64,000 bases of DNA from contig WSYJ01000113.1 in NCBI GenBank assembly GCA_020186115.1, forward strand, positions 372,001 through 436,000, written 5' to 3'. The stretch comes from Histomonas meleagridis (Eukaryota > Parabasalia > Tritrichomonadida > Dientamoebidae). The notes under the pieces are model-generated. The model searched no databases, had not been told where the DNA came from, and saw only the letters and a list, made by a program, of their open reading frames with translations. Of the stretch, positions 1 through 9,116 are shown piece by piece. Both the position numbers and the translations under genes were made by a program. Each line of letters starts with the position of its first letter. Position 1 is the first letter of the stretch.

Positions 1-888
1 TCGCCCATGATAATCGCTTTCTTTTGGACGGCATATTGGATAAGACCTGGTACAAATGTGTTTTGTGGTGACTCATTAATATATGGAAACCCTTCTTCTA
101 TGGCAGCTAACGCATATAAAGTCGATGGTGATATTTCGGGGTGCCCCTCGGCAACCGCTTTCAAAAGGTTTGGAGCCAGGAGATCGGAATAACGCTCGGT
201 GTTAGCAGACCAAAGGATGATGACTTGCTCGAGCTTGTTTTGTTCCTTGAAATCACGCATTTGTTTACGAAGTTGATCAAGAACTTCTTGTTTGGTACCT
301 TTTAAGGTGTTATTGGCACGCTCTTTTTGATTTGGCGCGACGAAGGAAAGATCAAAGGCAGCTGGGAGTGGTTTCATAGCTTTTAATTCATATTCATTTT
401 GATTGGATTAAGCCTGGCTCCATAACATGAGCACGCTTAACAGCTGTGAGCATGTCAGCATCGCTAATATCCAACCTGAAATAACTAAGTCATTGGGTGA
501 AACCATTGGAAGAAGATCTTTGAATGGTGCTACAACTTGTTTGCCATTTTGATCATCTCCCAAATAAGTTGTAGAACATTGAGTTAATGAACCGTAGTAA
601 TTTGCTGATTGAATTCCACGTTTTGTTTCCCATGTTAATTTATGTCTGTTAGCTAAAACGCCAGCTGTTAATGTTGTACCATTGTTACCACCAAGACCAA
701 CAATCATAACACCAGTTTTTGGAACCTTAGTTATTGTTTTAAACTGGAGTTTCTTTGTGATTGGTTCAACAATAGCTTTTCCATCAGCTTTTGTTGTAAC
801 TTTTTGTGTTTGATAGTCATAATTAGAGATCATGATCGCCTTCATGGGTGACATTTGATGTTTGGACTGAGAAATCAGACGCAAGCAT
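1..888 (-). pseudogene. INO1: Inositol-3-phosphate synthase, 3' end outside window, frameshifted
   Basis: Converts glucose 6-phosphate to inositol 3-phosphate with NAD; cytosolic, first step of inositol synthesis. The minus strand shows the Rossmann segment (MIVGLGGNNGTTLTAGVLA), ANYYGSLTQCSTTYLG, PFKDLLPMVSPNDLV, then LWSANTERYSDLL, HPEISPSTLYALA and SPQNTFVPGLIQYA, all hallmark INO1 blocks, before the window edge cuts it. The reading frame changes three times: near 828-836, at 471-476 (GGTTGG where one G appears missing before the DIS motif) and near 397-403 (A-rich run). The best start is the ATG at 886-888, directly downstream of an Inr-like TCACTTT. Either a decayed copy or indel errors in the assembly; the protein sequence between breaks is well conserved, which favours recent or artificial damage. 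Confidence 0.85.
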
Positions 889-891
889 TTA

Positions 892-898
892 AAGTGAG
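892..898 (-). promoter_or_regulatory. Inr-like initiator of the INO1 gene
   Basis: On the minus strand the bases read TCACTTT immediately before the ATG at 888, matching the trichomonad initiator TCA+1-Py-(T/A). Implied 5' untranslated leader is under 10 nt, as usual for trichomonads. Confidence 0.5.
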
Positions 899-1193
899 GT
901 CAAATTATCAAAGTATTGAATACGACGGTTATACAGAAGTGCGCTTTGTTTTCAATGGTATCGTACCTATCGTAATGTTTTGAGAGAATAATACTTTATT
1001 TCCATTGAATTTTTGAGTTCCAATTTAAAAGATCGATCTTGGAATTGACTTTCTTCTTGTGTGATCGGAGAAAAATAAAGAAAATCTTTTTTAATAACAA
1101 AGCTTAAAATATATGATGGTGTATATGGAGATTAAAATCATTGAAAAAAGATTTCATGAAATTCATGTTTTTTAGAAGAAAAAAGTTTTTCCT

Positions 1194-1850
1194 TCAACAT
1201 TTGCTGAATGTAGGACCACAGATAATCATGCAAATGGCAAGGACAAGAATAATTACTATCACAATAATAAGTATCCTGAATCTCCACTTTTGCCAGCACA
1301 TCATGCTCTTAACTTTTGATGCTTCACGATGGAATGCAGTTGCTGAGTCTTTAATTTTATCAGCCTTTTGAGACATAACTTCAAGTTGTTCTCCACGTTG
1401 GAGTGCAAGCTTCAAGTTCTGGACTGTTTGTTCGTTTGTCTTTAGTTGACTTTCTTTTACATATGCTATCTTTCTAGCTCTCTCAGAATTGTAAGTATTG
1501 AATAATGTTCGAATATCTGAAGAAAACTCGGCTGACTTAGAATATGCAGTGAATTTAGCACCATTATTTCCATATTTTTTCCTCCACTTGTTACGAAGAT
1601 CTGTAAGGAAATTAGATCTTAGTGTAGCAATAGCTTCCTTGTCGGTAAGGCAAAGGTAAGTCATTTTATCAGGTTCTGTCAATGTCTGGAAAACATATTG
1701 CCCTTGTTCTGAAATAGCAGTTGGAATGTTAGGGTCAATATTCTCTAAAACTTTAACAGCAATTGTTCTGAAGTTACCTTCAAATGAGGAATAGTCAGCA
1801 AGTGGTGTTGTTGAGTGTGCAACAAGGCCATAAACAAAGGTTGTTGACAT
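1194..1850 (-). CDS. Longin-domain R-SNARE (VAMP7-like)
   Basis: Membrane-fusion SNARE of the endomembrane system. 218 aa. An N-terminal longin-like region (residues ~1-120, starting MSTTFVYGLVAHSTTPLADY) is followed by an R-SNARE motif with the zero-layer arginine in LKLALQRGEQLEVMSQKADK (~155-175), a Trp/basic juxtamembrane stretch (CWQKWRFR) and a single C-terminal membrane anchor (ILIIVIVIILVLAICMIIC), leaving a very short lumenal tail. Order and length are those of VAMP7/YKT6-type longin SNAREs with a true anchor. ATG at 1848-1850 is the first possible start. Lies upstream of and in the same orientation as INO1, about 300 bp away. No breaks are seen. Confidence 0.85.
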   Translation of the reverse strand: MSTTFVYGLVAHSTTPLADYSSFEGNFRTIAVKVLENIDPNIPTAISEQGQYVFQTLTEPDKMTYLCLTDKEAIATLRSNFLTDLRNKWRKKYGNNGAKFTAYSKSAEFSSDIRTLFNTYNSERARKIAYVKESQLKTNEQTVQNLKLALQRGEQLEVMSQKADKIKDSATAFHREASKVKSMMCWQKWRFRILIIVIVIILVLAICMIICGPTFSKC

Positions 1851-2358
1851 TTAGCCCTTTGAATTTTTTCTTAAAACTTTTGCTTAATTAACGTTTTCAA
1901 CTTCGTTTTTTCATAACAACGATACCAGAAATTGAGGAGGCACAATTCAAAAACTAGTTTTTGACAGGTTCGATCAAGCCTCTCAAAAAGTGCGCTGGGG
2001 GCAGCCAAAAAAATGACGCTAAAACACTTCCTCATAAATAAAAATATCTCTCTAAAGAATTAGAATATCTCAATAATAGTTCATACAATATATGCATTTT
2101 ATATGTTGTTTGTAAATTTAAATTTAATCTAATTTTTAATACGAAATAGATAATCAAAAATTTATACAAAATAACAAATAGTGAAATATATATTTTATAA
2201 TCAACTTGAGGATTAAAACAAACAGCATACATTGTTTTCACTTTATTGTTATTCATATAACAATCAATCAAATTATTAAAAAAAAAAATTAAAATATAAA
2301 TAAATGTTATGAATTGCAAATCAAACGCATTGGTATTCTAAAAATTAAACAAATTTTT
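1851..2358. other. Intergenic, contains a stem-loop of raised GC content
   Basis: No supportable gene. A stem (1932-1941 pairing with 1978-1986, one bulge) encloses the perfect 18-nt palindrome TCAAAAACTAGTTTTTGA at 1947-1964. The rest is AT-rich; the 95-codon minus frame at 2032-2319 is low complexity and is not accepted. Confidence 0.35.
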
Positions 2359-3123
2359 TTACAGTTTAATATCATGATCAATTAATTGTTTTGCTTCATT
2401 TTCTTCGACATACTTTCCAATTTCATTAACGAAGTGTGGAGGGAGACCTCTACTTTTCGCATACAATGCTCCCTGAATTGGCGGGACACCTGACAAATTC
2501 GGATCTCTTGATAGAATCTGTTTTGTCCAAACGATGTTACGAACGCGAGGTAATTTTTCTGTGTCTTTTGTGCACTGCATCAATTCCAACCATTTTTGGT
2601 CTGCAGGTTCTAATCCGCAAAATTTGTCATTTTGGTTTTTGCCTTCTAATCGTGTAATTGCATCATTTAGCACAATTTTCATTAACCCATTGGATGAAGG
2701 AAGATGCATTTGTAATACTTCTATTCTTTTTGAATCTTCATCTGTCAAGTTCACTAAATTAGATTTGGTTTGAGAATATTTCTCCCATGATTTTTGGTAT
2801 TTGGAGTTTGAATGAATAAGCTCATCAAATACGGGATCTGTAAGACTTCTTTTTATTAAATTTAGTGCTTCATAAATAATTTCTTGATCTTTAGTTTGAT
2901 ATGCTGCTTCAAGAAATGCCTTCTTTATTGGAAGGAGAGAAAACAAATAATTGTCATATGGTTTATCATCAAGAAAAGCTTTCAAAAGTAATCCACCAAT
3001 TTCTGGTTCTGTAAGATTTCGAGGAATGGATGGGATTTTTGATAAATATGATTGCATTTCACCTTTAAGTCTTTCGATTTCCTTTTGCATGATTTCATAA
3101 TCTTCTAAATTATCGCAAATCAT
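2359..3123 (-). CDS. Unrecognised helical protein, possibly VPS16-C/VIPAS39-like
   Basis: 254 aa intact frame opening with an ATG at 3121-3123. The N-terminus (residues ~8-30) is a short coiled coil (DYEIMQKEIERLKGEMQSYL); the remainder is predicted all-helical, with a Leu-rich block (LLLKAFLDDKPYDNYLFSLL) and a segment AAYQTKDQEIIYEALNLIKR that recalls the helical repeats of Vps16 C-terminal/VIPAS39 proteins, involved in HOPS/CHEVI-type vesicle tethering. That resemblance is weak and only by eye. No signal peptide or membrane segment. It neighbours the R-SNARE, but trichomonad gene order gives no functional inference. Coding status is well supported by codon structure and length; function is not. 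Confidence 0.6.
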   Translation of the reverse strand: MICDNLEDYEIMQKEIERLKGEMQSYLSKIPSIPRNLTEPEIGGLLLKAFLDDKPYDNYLFSLLPIKKAFLEAAYQTKDQEIIYEALNLIKRSLTDPVFDELIHSNSKYQKSWEKYSQTKSNLVNLTDEDSKRIEVLQMHLPSSNGLMKIVLNDAITRLEGKNQNDKFCGLEPADQKWLELMQCTKDTEKLPRVRNIVWTKQILSRDPNLSGVPPIQGALYAKSRGLPPHFVNEIGKYVEENEAKQLIDHDIKL

Positions 3124-3386
3124 TATTCGATTTTCTTGTTTTTAAACACTTTCTAAAACTTTTTCAATGAATAAATCATTGATTTCAATCATGTGAAAAA
3201 ATCGAATTAATTTTATATATAAAAGGGAATTTTTATCAAAATTCAATGTGATTTTTCGGATTTTTTAGTTTTTGCTTCATGAAATAAGTTCATATCAATT
3301 TATTGATCAATTTAAATGAAATTCATTTTATTTATCAAACCATTAGTATAAGGAATAAAAACCAAATAAATGAAATTCAATTTAAA

Positions 3387-4301
3387 AATTTTATGATATT
3401 CCTCTTCTTGAAATTTCGCTCTTGTAATGAGTTATTGCAGATAAAACAAGGGAATGCTTTTTTTCATTGTTATACTTTAAAAAAAGGAGAAAGAATAATT
3501 TCACAAAAATATACCTCAGATGTTCACTTGCTATTTCATATATTGGAAAATATAAGCTTTCGTACATATGAATTTGATTCTCATGAAAAACATATAGTTA
3601 CAAAAAATTATGATCCGCATAATATTTCTCAGTTTCTTACTATTAAAACAAACAACATGTATTTTGAAGTAATTGCTTTAGAAAACACTAAAGTAAAATT
3701 TTCTTTGTTTAATTTACAATGTAATCATAACATCTTTGTCACTACAGAACTTAATTTAAGTATTTCTTTTTGGAAAAAAATTGATATGAAATCAATTCTC
3801 AAATCCAAAGATTTATGTTTTTTAATTGGTTCTGAATCGGCTTATTGGATTGATGCAATTCAAAATGGTTATGAAATTGATATTTATTCTGGTAATAAAT
3901 TAATAAGGACACATGATAAATCTTTTAATATTAGTTTTAATAATTCAATAGCTTTAACTCTAAAAGGAAACATAAGAAATTTTTTATTATTTGTAATTAA
4001 CATATCAACAAATAGTACTTCATATCCAAAATACTCAAAGTTAATCCTATCTAAAGCAAATTTTCGAAATATCAATTTGAGAATCACTATGATTCTAACT
4101 TTTATTTTTCTTGCTGTTCTTTTGGGGCTGATTTATGTCGAAATTTATGATAGAGCCATTTTTACATGCAAATTTAAAAAGAAATCATCTTCCTCTTCAA
4201 CAGAAGAAACTAATAATGAAAATGACAAAATATATCAAATCGCTCAGCAATTTGCGCAAAGTAAAATAATATATAAAAATCCATATGAACCAATTGAATA
4301 A
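3387..4301 (+). CDS. Putative type I membrane protein, unknown function
   Basis: About 304 aa from the ATG at 3387 (MIFLFLKFRSCNE, a weak signal-like start). A long Asn/Ile-rich ectodomain with several Cys is followed by one strong transmembrane helix (ITMILTFIFLAVLLGLIYVEIY) and a short basic then Ser/Glu-rich cytoplasmic tail ending in YKNPYEPIE. The frame stays open upstream to 3303 without an ATG, and an out-of-frame ATG at 3316 opens only an 11-codon peptide; the AT(G)AAATTCA sequence is duplicated at 3316 and 3371, so the true 5' end may be rearranged. Architecture fits a surface or endosomal receptor of unknown family. Confidence 0.5.
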   Translation, partial: NFMIFLFLKFRSCNELLQIKQGNAFFHCYTLKKGERIISQKYTSDVHLLFHILENISFRTYEFDSHEKHIVTKNYDPHNISQFLTIKTNNMYFEVIALENTKVKFSLFNLQCNHNIFVTTELNLSISFWKKIDMKSILKSKDLCFLIGSESAYWIDAIQNGYEIDIYSGNKLIRTHDKSFNISFNNSIALTLKGNIRNFLLFVINISTNSTSYPKYSKLILSKANFRNINLRITMILTFIFLAVLLGLIYVEIYDRAIFTCKFKKKSSSSSTEETNNENDKIYQIAQQFAQSKIIYKNPYEPIE

Positions 4302-4432
4302 ACTTTATTTCTTCATCAACAAAATTCTGCTTCCATCTTTATCCTATATTATGAAAATAATTATATTTCTTCAGATTTTTCTAAAATTTTAAGCAATGCT
4401 ATGAAATTGAATAAAGTTGTGTACAACATTTT

Positions 4433-4870
4433 TTATAACTTTTGATCAAAAAAACAGCAACGAAACAAATAAAAGTTTGTGATGTCTTTATAACCAATTA
4501 TAATATTCAATGCAACGATAACAATTTTCAGAACGAAATCATTGAATTTTCTATCGTAAAAAATATTTTTTGGAATTTGATTATTTTGAAGGAAATACTT
4601 AACCAGATATAAATTTCCATTTCTTGCTGAGTCATTTATATCATAAGCATTAACATTAATTCCTTTTTCTTCCAAAAATGCTAAAATTTCATAATTATCT
4701 TTTTTAATACAAAAACTTACTAAATCATTGGTTTTATCTTCAGACATTTTCGGCATTGCTTGTATTTTTTCTAATTTATTTTCATAAAGATATTTAAAGA
4801 TATCATTTTGATGAAATTCAATTGCTGTTTCATATGCACCTTTAAATGTTGAATGATTTTGTTCACACAA
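4433..4870 (-). pseudogene. DUF3447-ankyrin protein fragment
   Basis: The frame begins inside the domain with MCEQNHSTFKGAYETAIEFH, equivalent to the IHLCEQNHSSFEDAYETAIQFH block found intact in the ankyrin gene at 52055-53266 and in the relics near 16.7 and 21.1 kb. It continues through one or two degenerate ankyrin-like repeats (AFLEEKGINVNAYDINDSARNGNLYLVKYFL) and then loses similarity and ends. The N-terminal third of the family is absent upstream (4870-4920 has only out-of-frame remnants). A truncated, probably non-functional copy. Confidence 0.7.
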
Positions 4871-4921
4871 ATGAATAATTTCAAGATTTTATTTAATGCT
4901 TTTAAACAGATAATTCTAAAT

Positions 4922-6175
4922 TTAATTACATTTCCCACCATAATCGTTTGATATAATATACCGCTTCTTTCCCAAATCATGAACGACGAGTCTATACCAT
5001 TTTTCTATGTTTATTTCGCTGCAATTTCTTGCGAATTCGTCAATGACATTTGCAATTTCGACCAATTGTCCCCAATACGCAGCAGTAACGTTATAACTTC
5101 TAGTTTCATACGCGTGGATTATCTTATTAAACAGATCCATTTTCTTAATTATCTCCAAAGTTAATAAGTTTCTTTCCGATAAATCACTTATTAAACCTCT
5201 AAACGATTCATGCAAAAATGAAACAGTGGAAAACTTAAAGAAGTCGTGGCAAAGTTTTGTCATTAACTTCTGGAATTCCAAATTAAGTGTTTCTTGGGTT
5301 GGAATTAGTAATCGAAGAATATTTACACAGATCTCACTAACCTCAGTAAAGCTCTCAGAGCCATAAATAGTGTCAATGAATAAATTAAAGTGATTTAAAA
5401 TGATTTTCCCGATTTTATACCATTGATCTGATTGTGGATTAGAATCAGATATTTGATAAAGTTGATAAATAAGGGTAAAGCTTAGACTACTCTTAGTGCT
5501 TGATGCTAAATTTATGATTTTGGTCAAGATGTCATCGGCTAAAAGATGATTTGGAATATCTGATACCAAATTCTCACAAATAATTTTGATTAATATCTTA
5601 ATACTATTGTTAAACGAAGCCGCGTCGTTAGAAAGGATGTTGTGAATTATGATTTCAATTATATGGGCAGCTTGGAATTTATCCCATATAACTTGTGGAA
5701 GAGGATATGAAAAGAAATTAAGTACAGAATCACTAGAAAATAATTTACATATTTTTAAAAAGAAATTCACATTGTCGAATTTGGGATAAAGTTGATTATT
5801 TTCATTGATAATTAATTTTGATAAAACAGTAAAATAAATGTCTTGAGAAGCTTTAGAAAATTTTGGAAGATAATATAAGAGTTTAAATATGTAATTGAAG
5901 AAATCTGTTTTTCTTTGGTATTCTTTTCTAAAGTTTGAATTTTTTGTAAAAATAACTTGTTTCATGATTCTTTTTGAATCTCTTGGTGATAAGCAATTAA
6001 TTTGGAAAGCAAAATCCAATACTTCATCAAAGCGTTGAATTAATACATTAAGCAATATACGATTTGCATTATTAAAGCATTGTGTAAACATTTTATCATT
6101 TAAAATACCACTTATTGGTTTGTCAAATCTTTGAACTCTTTCTAAATATTCATTAATTGCTTCATTATTCCTCAT
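4922..6175 (-). CDS. Armadillo/HEAT-like protein, possibly SAPS-type phosphatase regulator
   Basis: 417 aa intact frame, ATG at 6173-6175. Composed of amphipathic helices throughout (for example ANRILLNVLIQRFDEVLDFAFQ, then many pairs such as AAHIIEIIIHNILSNDAASF), consistent with an alpha-solenoid. Proteins of this style in trichomonads are often labelled SIT4/PP6-associated (SAPS) or armadillo-like; the N-terminal spacing is compatible but I see no diagnostic motif. No signal peptide or membrane segment. Divergent from the RhoGAP gene, the two ATGs only 79 bp apart, so they probably share a promoter region with the M3 octamer at 6200-6207. Confidence 0.6.
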   Translation of the reverse strand: MRNNEAINEYLERVQRFDKPISGILNDKMFTQCFNNANRILLNVLIQRFDEVLDFAFQINCLSPRDSKRIMKQVIFTKNSNFRKEYQRKTDFFNYIFKLLYYLPKFSKASQDIYFTVLSKLIINENNQLYPKFDNVNFFLKICKLFSSDSVLNFFSYPLPQVIWDKFQAAHIIEIIIHNILSNDAASFNNSIKILIKIICENLVSDIPNHLLADDILTKIINLASSTKSSLSFTLIYQLYQISDSNPQSDQWYKIGKIILNHFNLFIDTIYGSESFTEVSEICVNILRLLIPTQETLNLEFQKLMTKLCHDFFKFSTVSFLHESFRGLISDLSERNLLTLEIIKKMDLFNKIIHAYETRSYNVTAAYWGQLVEIANVIDEFARNCSEINIEKWYRLVVHDLGKKRYIISNDYGGKCN

Positions 6176-6199
6176 CTTCCAAAAAATGTAAAGAGCTTT

Positions 6200-6207
6200 G
6201 ACCGTTT
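6200..6207 (+). promoter_or_regulatory. M3-type element (GACCGTTT) in a divergent promoter
   Basis: Matches the published Trichomonas M3 consensus (A/G/T)(A/G)C(G/C)G(T/C)T(T/A/G), a Myb-recognition-like core element. Sits 48 bp before the RhoGAP ATG and 25 bp before the divergent minus-strand ATG. Confidence 0.5.
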
Positions 6208-6254
6208 ACTTTCAAAATTGAATAAAATTTTTTGCAAATATTTTTTTTAACAAA

Positions 6255-6919
6255 ATGAAAAACATAAAATGCCCATTTGACAAGCCTCTCTCTGAACAAC
6301 TTTTATTCCAGCAAGATAAATACCCTGGCCTTAACTTCCCCATTGCAATTCATGAGATTGCTGAAGCTCTCCTTTCAAAACACATTGAGAATGTTATGTG
6401 TCCTTTCCGTATGCCCGGTATTTATAGCAATGTAATGCGTATAATGGATGAATACCAACGTGGTGAAAATGATTTTTCTAATGAAGATGTTGTAGATCTT
6501 GCTATTTGTTTAAACGATGGTTCCAACAATTACCAGAACCCATTATTCCTACATAATTGCTTCCAAAACTAAAGGAAGCACATGATGCCAATGATGATAT
6601 AGGATTTTTAGAAAGGGAATTATCTGATCAAGTCAAGAATTTATTGGGTTATCTCGTTGGGTTCCTTCAAAAAATACTATCACTCTCTTCAAGAGAATCT
6701 GGAGCTTCTCCAGAATATTTTGGGATCATATTTGGAACTCTTTTAATCGATGGATATAATGGATCAAGATATACCAGAGAAAGTAGTGGCTTCATGGAAT
6801 ATTTAATTAGGAACTGGAAAACAGAAAATTATTATCCACCCGTTTTGGTTGAGAGAGTACACTTTTGGCACAAAAAAGAAATTTTACGATTTTGTTATTT
6901 TGTATTTTCAACACATTAA
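6255..6919 (+). pseudogene. RhoGAP-domain protein with one internal frameshift
   Basis: GTPase-activating protein for Rho/Rac-type GTPases. Frame one (6255-6572) carries the RhoGAP N-half: FPIAIHEIAEALLSKHIENV followed by PFRMPG, where Arg52 aligns with the catalytic arginine finger of the GIFR-x-x-G motif. Frame two (6557-6919) carries the C-half: LLGYLVGFLQKILSLS and PEYFGIIFGTLLIDG, matching the family's L-x-x-L-x-x-F-L and N-L-x-x-x-F-G-P-x-L blocks. The two halves join at about 6545-6560 if one base is missing in the AATAATTG area. There is no GT-AG pair, so an intron is unlikely. Combined length ~220 aa, almost only the domain. Either recent pseudogene or a base-call error. Confidence 0.75.
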
Positions 6920-7203
6920 TTGTTCACAGATATAATATTTGTTCTGATTTAATGATATTGATATCTTGTTAATTAAATAAGTTATCCTCCATAAAATCTT
7001 CTATGTATGGAATAGAATCTTGTAAAAAAAAATTGCGTTTTTTTATTACATTTTTCATCCTTGCGAAACTTCGTCTTAAGTTGTGTTGACTTTTTTTCTT
7101 TGTTAAAATATTAACATTTGTTTTATAATTACAAATTAGAAAAATTTTGATCAAAAGGTAAAAATCATTAAAAAAAGTATAATAAGCATATGCTAACAAC
7201 CCT

Positions 7204-8610
7204 TTACATTTCTTGTAAATGTGCTTCATGTCCTTCTTCTTCCTCTTCTTCTTCCTCAACATTATTTTCTTCTTTTTCTTTCTTCTTTGTCGGCAAAACT
7301 ATCGCTGCTATTAAAGCCACGCACGAAGATCCTAAAGAGAATCCCCATAATGCGCCTCTGTAACCTTCTGTTGGATATGGCTGTACGCCATAAGTGGACA
7401 AAATCGCAGAAGTTATATTTTGCATCACAGCCGCACCCAAAAAGATGAACATATTCCCACATCCAGAAACACTTGCAGCTAACTCAGGTTTTACCATATC
7501 TTTATACATTGGCAAAGTAAAACTTTGAGTAGAAGTAGTTGAAACACCAAACAAAAAGAACAACACATACAAAGCCCATTCAGGGATTTTATCTGTCCAA
7601 ATTACAAATATTATTTCTATCACAATCGAAAACGCTATACATATTACTTCGAGCCATTTCGTCATATGAAATCTTACTGATATGAAACCTAAAAATGGAG
7701 AACCTACAATCATGACAACCATCAATGAAAGTGTGATTGTTCCTGCTTCAGAACTTGTATAACCATAAACATCTGTAAGATATGGTACTGCCCACATTCC
7801 GGACAAGTTTTGGAATGTAGAAACAGAAAAGAAAATGGCAACAGAATGAATCCAAAATTTGGGTATCTTACAGATTTCGAGAAGATTAAGCCCAACAGTT
7901 TTCAACATCGATGGAAGTGATCGATGTGGTGGAGGACGTGATGTGCCTTGTACAGCATTAAAGCCATAATAAACAGGAGAAGAACGAACAAATATAAAAG
8001 CACATATGGAAAAGACAAAGCCGAATATGGAAATAGAAATTAAACTCCACCGCCATCCAATAGCTTGACCTAACGCTATAAGTGGCTTCTGGGAAATGAT
8101 CCCACCAATACCACCAATACAGAAAAGAATACTGGTCATAGTGTAAAATTTTGTGGGCGTCCACCAATTTGCCATGAAACGGGCCGTGGCACAATATGGA
8201 CAAGAACAACCTAAACCAACAAAGAAACGAGCAATAGAGGATAAAGTAAATGATTTGGAAAGACCACATATTAAAGAACCAATCGCTGAAATTATCCCTG
8301 ATACTCCAAGAATATATCCTGGTTCAATAAGATCTGAAAAACACCCAACTATGGGTTGCATAATAGCATATGACCAAAAATACATTGATGAAAAAATACC
8401 TAATTTGGATGTTGGAACACCAAGTGCTGGTGCCATTTCATCTGCTAAAACAGATGGACAATATCGGTGAAAATGTACAAGCATGTAACAACAACAACAA
8501 AATACAAAGCCACTCCATTTACGAAGATGAAATGCAAAAGGATATTCGGCTGATGACGGGTTCGCTTCTTTTTCAGCAACATCAGATGGTTCGTCGCTTT
8601 TTGTTTCCAT
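7204..8610 (-). CDS. Major facilitator superfamily transporter
   Basis: 468 aa membrane carrier. A ~28-residue hydrophilic N-terminus precedes about 12 transmembrane helices: helix 1 FVFCCCCYMLVHFH with the conserved HRYCPSVLADEMA, the MFS loop 2-3 signature region PIVGCFSDLIEPGYILGVSG, helix 4-5 FVGLGCSCPYCATARFMANWW, a central cytoplasmic loop (residues ~215-235), and six more helices ending at VALIAAIVLPTKK. The C-terminal tail is strongly acidic (eight Glu in a row). The layout resembles organic-anion/sugar-phosphate-type MFS carriers of trichomonads; the substrate cannot be told. Start ATG at 8608-8610. Stop is followed by A (TAAA), as common at trichomonad 3' ends. Confidence 0.85.
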   Translation of the reverse strand: METKSDEPSDVAEKEANPSSAEYPFAFHLRKWSGFVFCCCCYMLVHFHRYCPSVLADEMAPALGVPTSKLGIFSSMYFWSYAIMQPIVGCFSDLIEPGYILGVSGIISAIGSLICGLSKSFTLSSIARFFVGLGCSCPYCATARFMANWWTPTKFYTMTSILFCIGGIGGIISQKPLIALGQAIGWRWSLISISIFGFVFSICAFIFVRSSPVYYGFNAVQGTSRPPPHRSLPSMLKTVGLNLLEICKIPKFWIHSVAIFFSVSTFQNLSGMWAVPYLTDVYGYTSSEAGTITLSLMVVMIVGSPFLGFISVRFHMTKWLEVICIAFSIVIEIIFVIWTDKIPEWALYVLFFLFGVSTTSTQSFTLPMYKDMVKPELAASVSGCGNMFIFLGAAVMQNITSAILSTYGVQPYPTEGYRGALWGFSLGSSCVALIAAIVLPTKKKEKEENNVEEEEEEEEGHEAHLQEM

Positions 8611-9116
8611 TTGATAACGTGAGAACTATATCAATTCTCCTAAAGCGGGAATTTGAAGAATACTATCGTTTCATTAAGAAATTTTCTGGCATTGAAACAC
8701 AAAATGAACGGTTTTGAAACACTTTTTGACTTGATTGAGAAAAAAATTGAAAGGGGCAAAACGTTTGGATTTGTGGACAACTTCCAACAGACTTTTCAAT
8801 GGAAAACGATGATTTACGGTAAAGCCGATCATCTGTTGTGGATAAAAAAGGAACTTAAGTTATATCAAAAAATCGACTAATCCTCTTATAACCAACATAT
8901 TAGCAATGTCTTTAAGCATATAACATTGAGATATTGCAATTTATATATTTTTAAATTCATTAAAAAATACCAGAAAGACTTCTTGTATATGTTTCCATTG
9001 AACAACAAAAATTAAAACGCTAATTTCAAACGTGATGTTTTAACAAAAAAAAGATATCTATAAATGAATATAAAGGGGAATGTAAGTGAAAAAAAATTTT
9101 TTAATTCAAAATATAA
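8611..9116. other. Intergenic, no accepted gene
   Basis: About 500 bp between the minus-strand MFS gene and the plus-strand TRAPP gene. A 75-codon plus frame (8653-8880) starts inside the transporter leader and has no recognisable motif; it is not accepted. Confidence 0.4.

Noticed and set aside
1965-1990. GGTTCGATC as a tRNA T-arm
   Set aside because: The five bases on each side do not pair and no acceptor or anticodon stem is found.
8653-8880. 75-codon plus frame upstream of the TRAPP gene
   Set aside because: Overlaps the MFS leader region, no Inr or M3, no recognisable motif.
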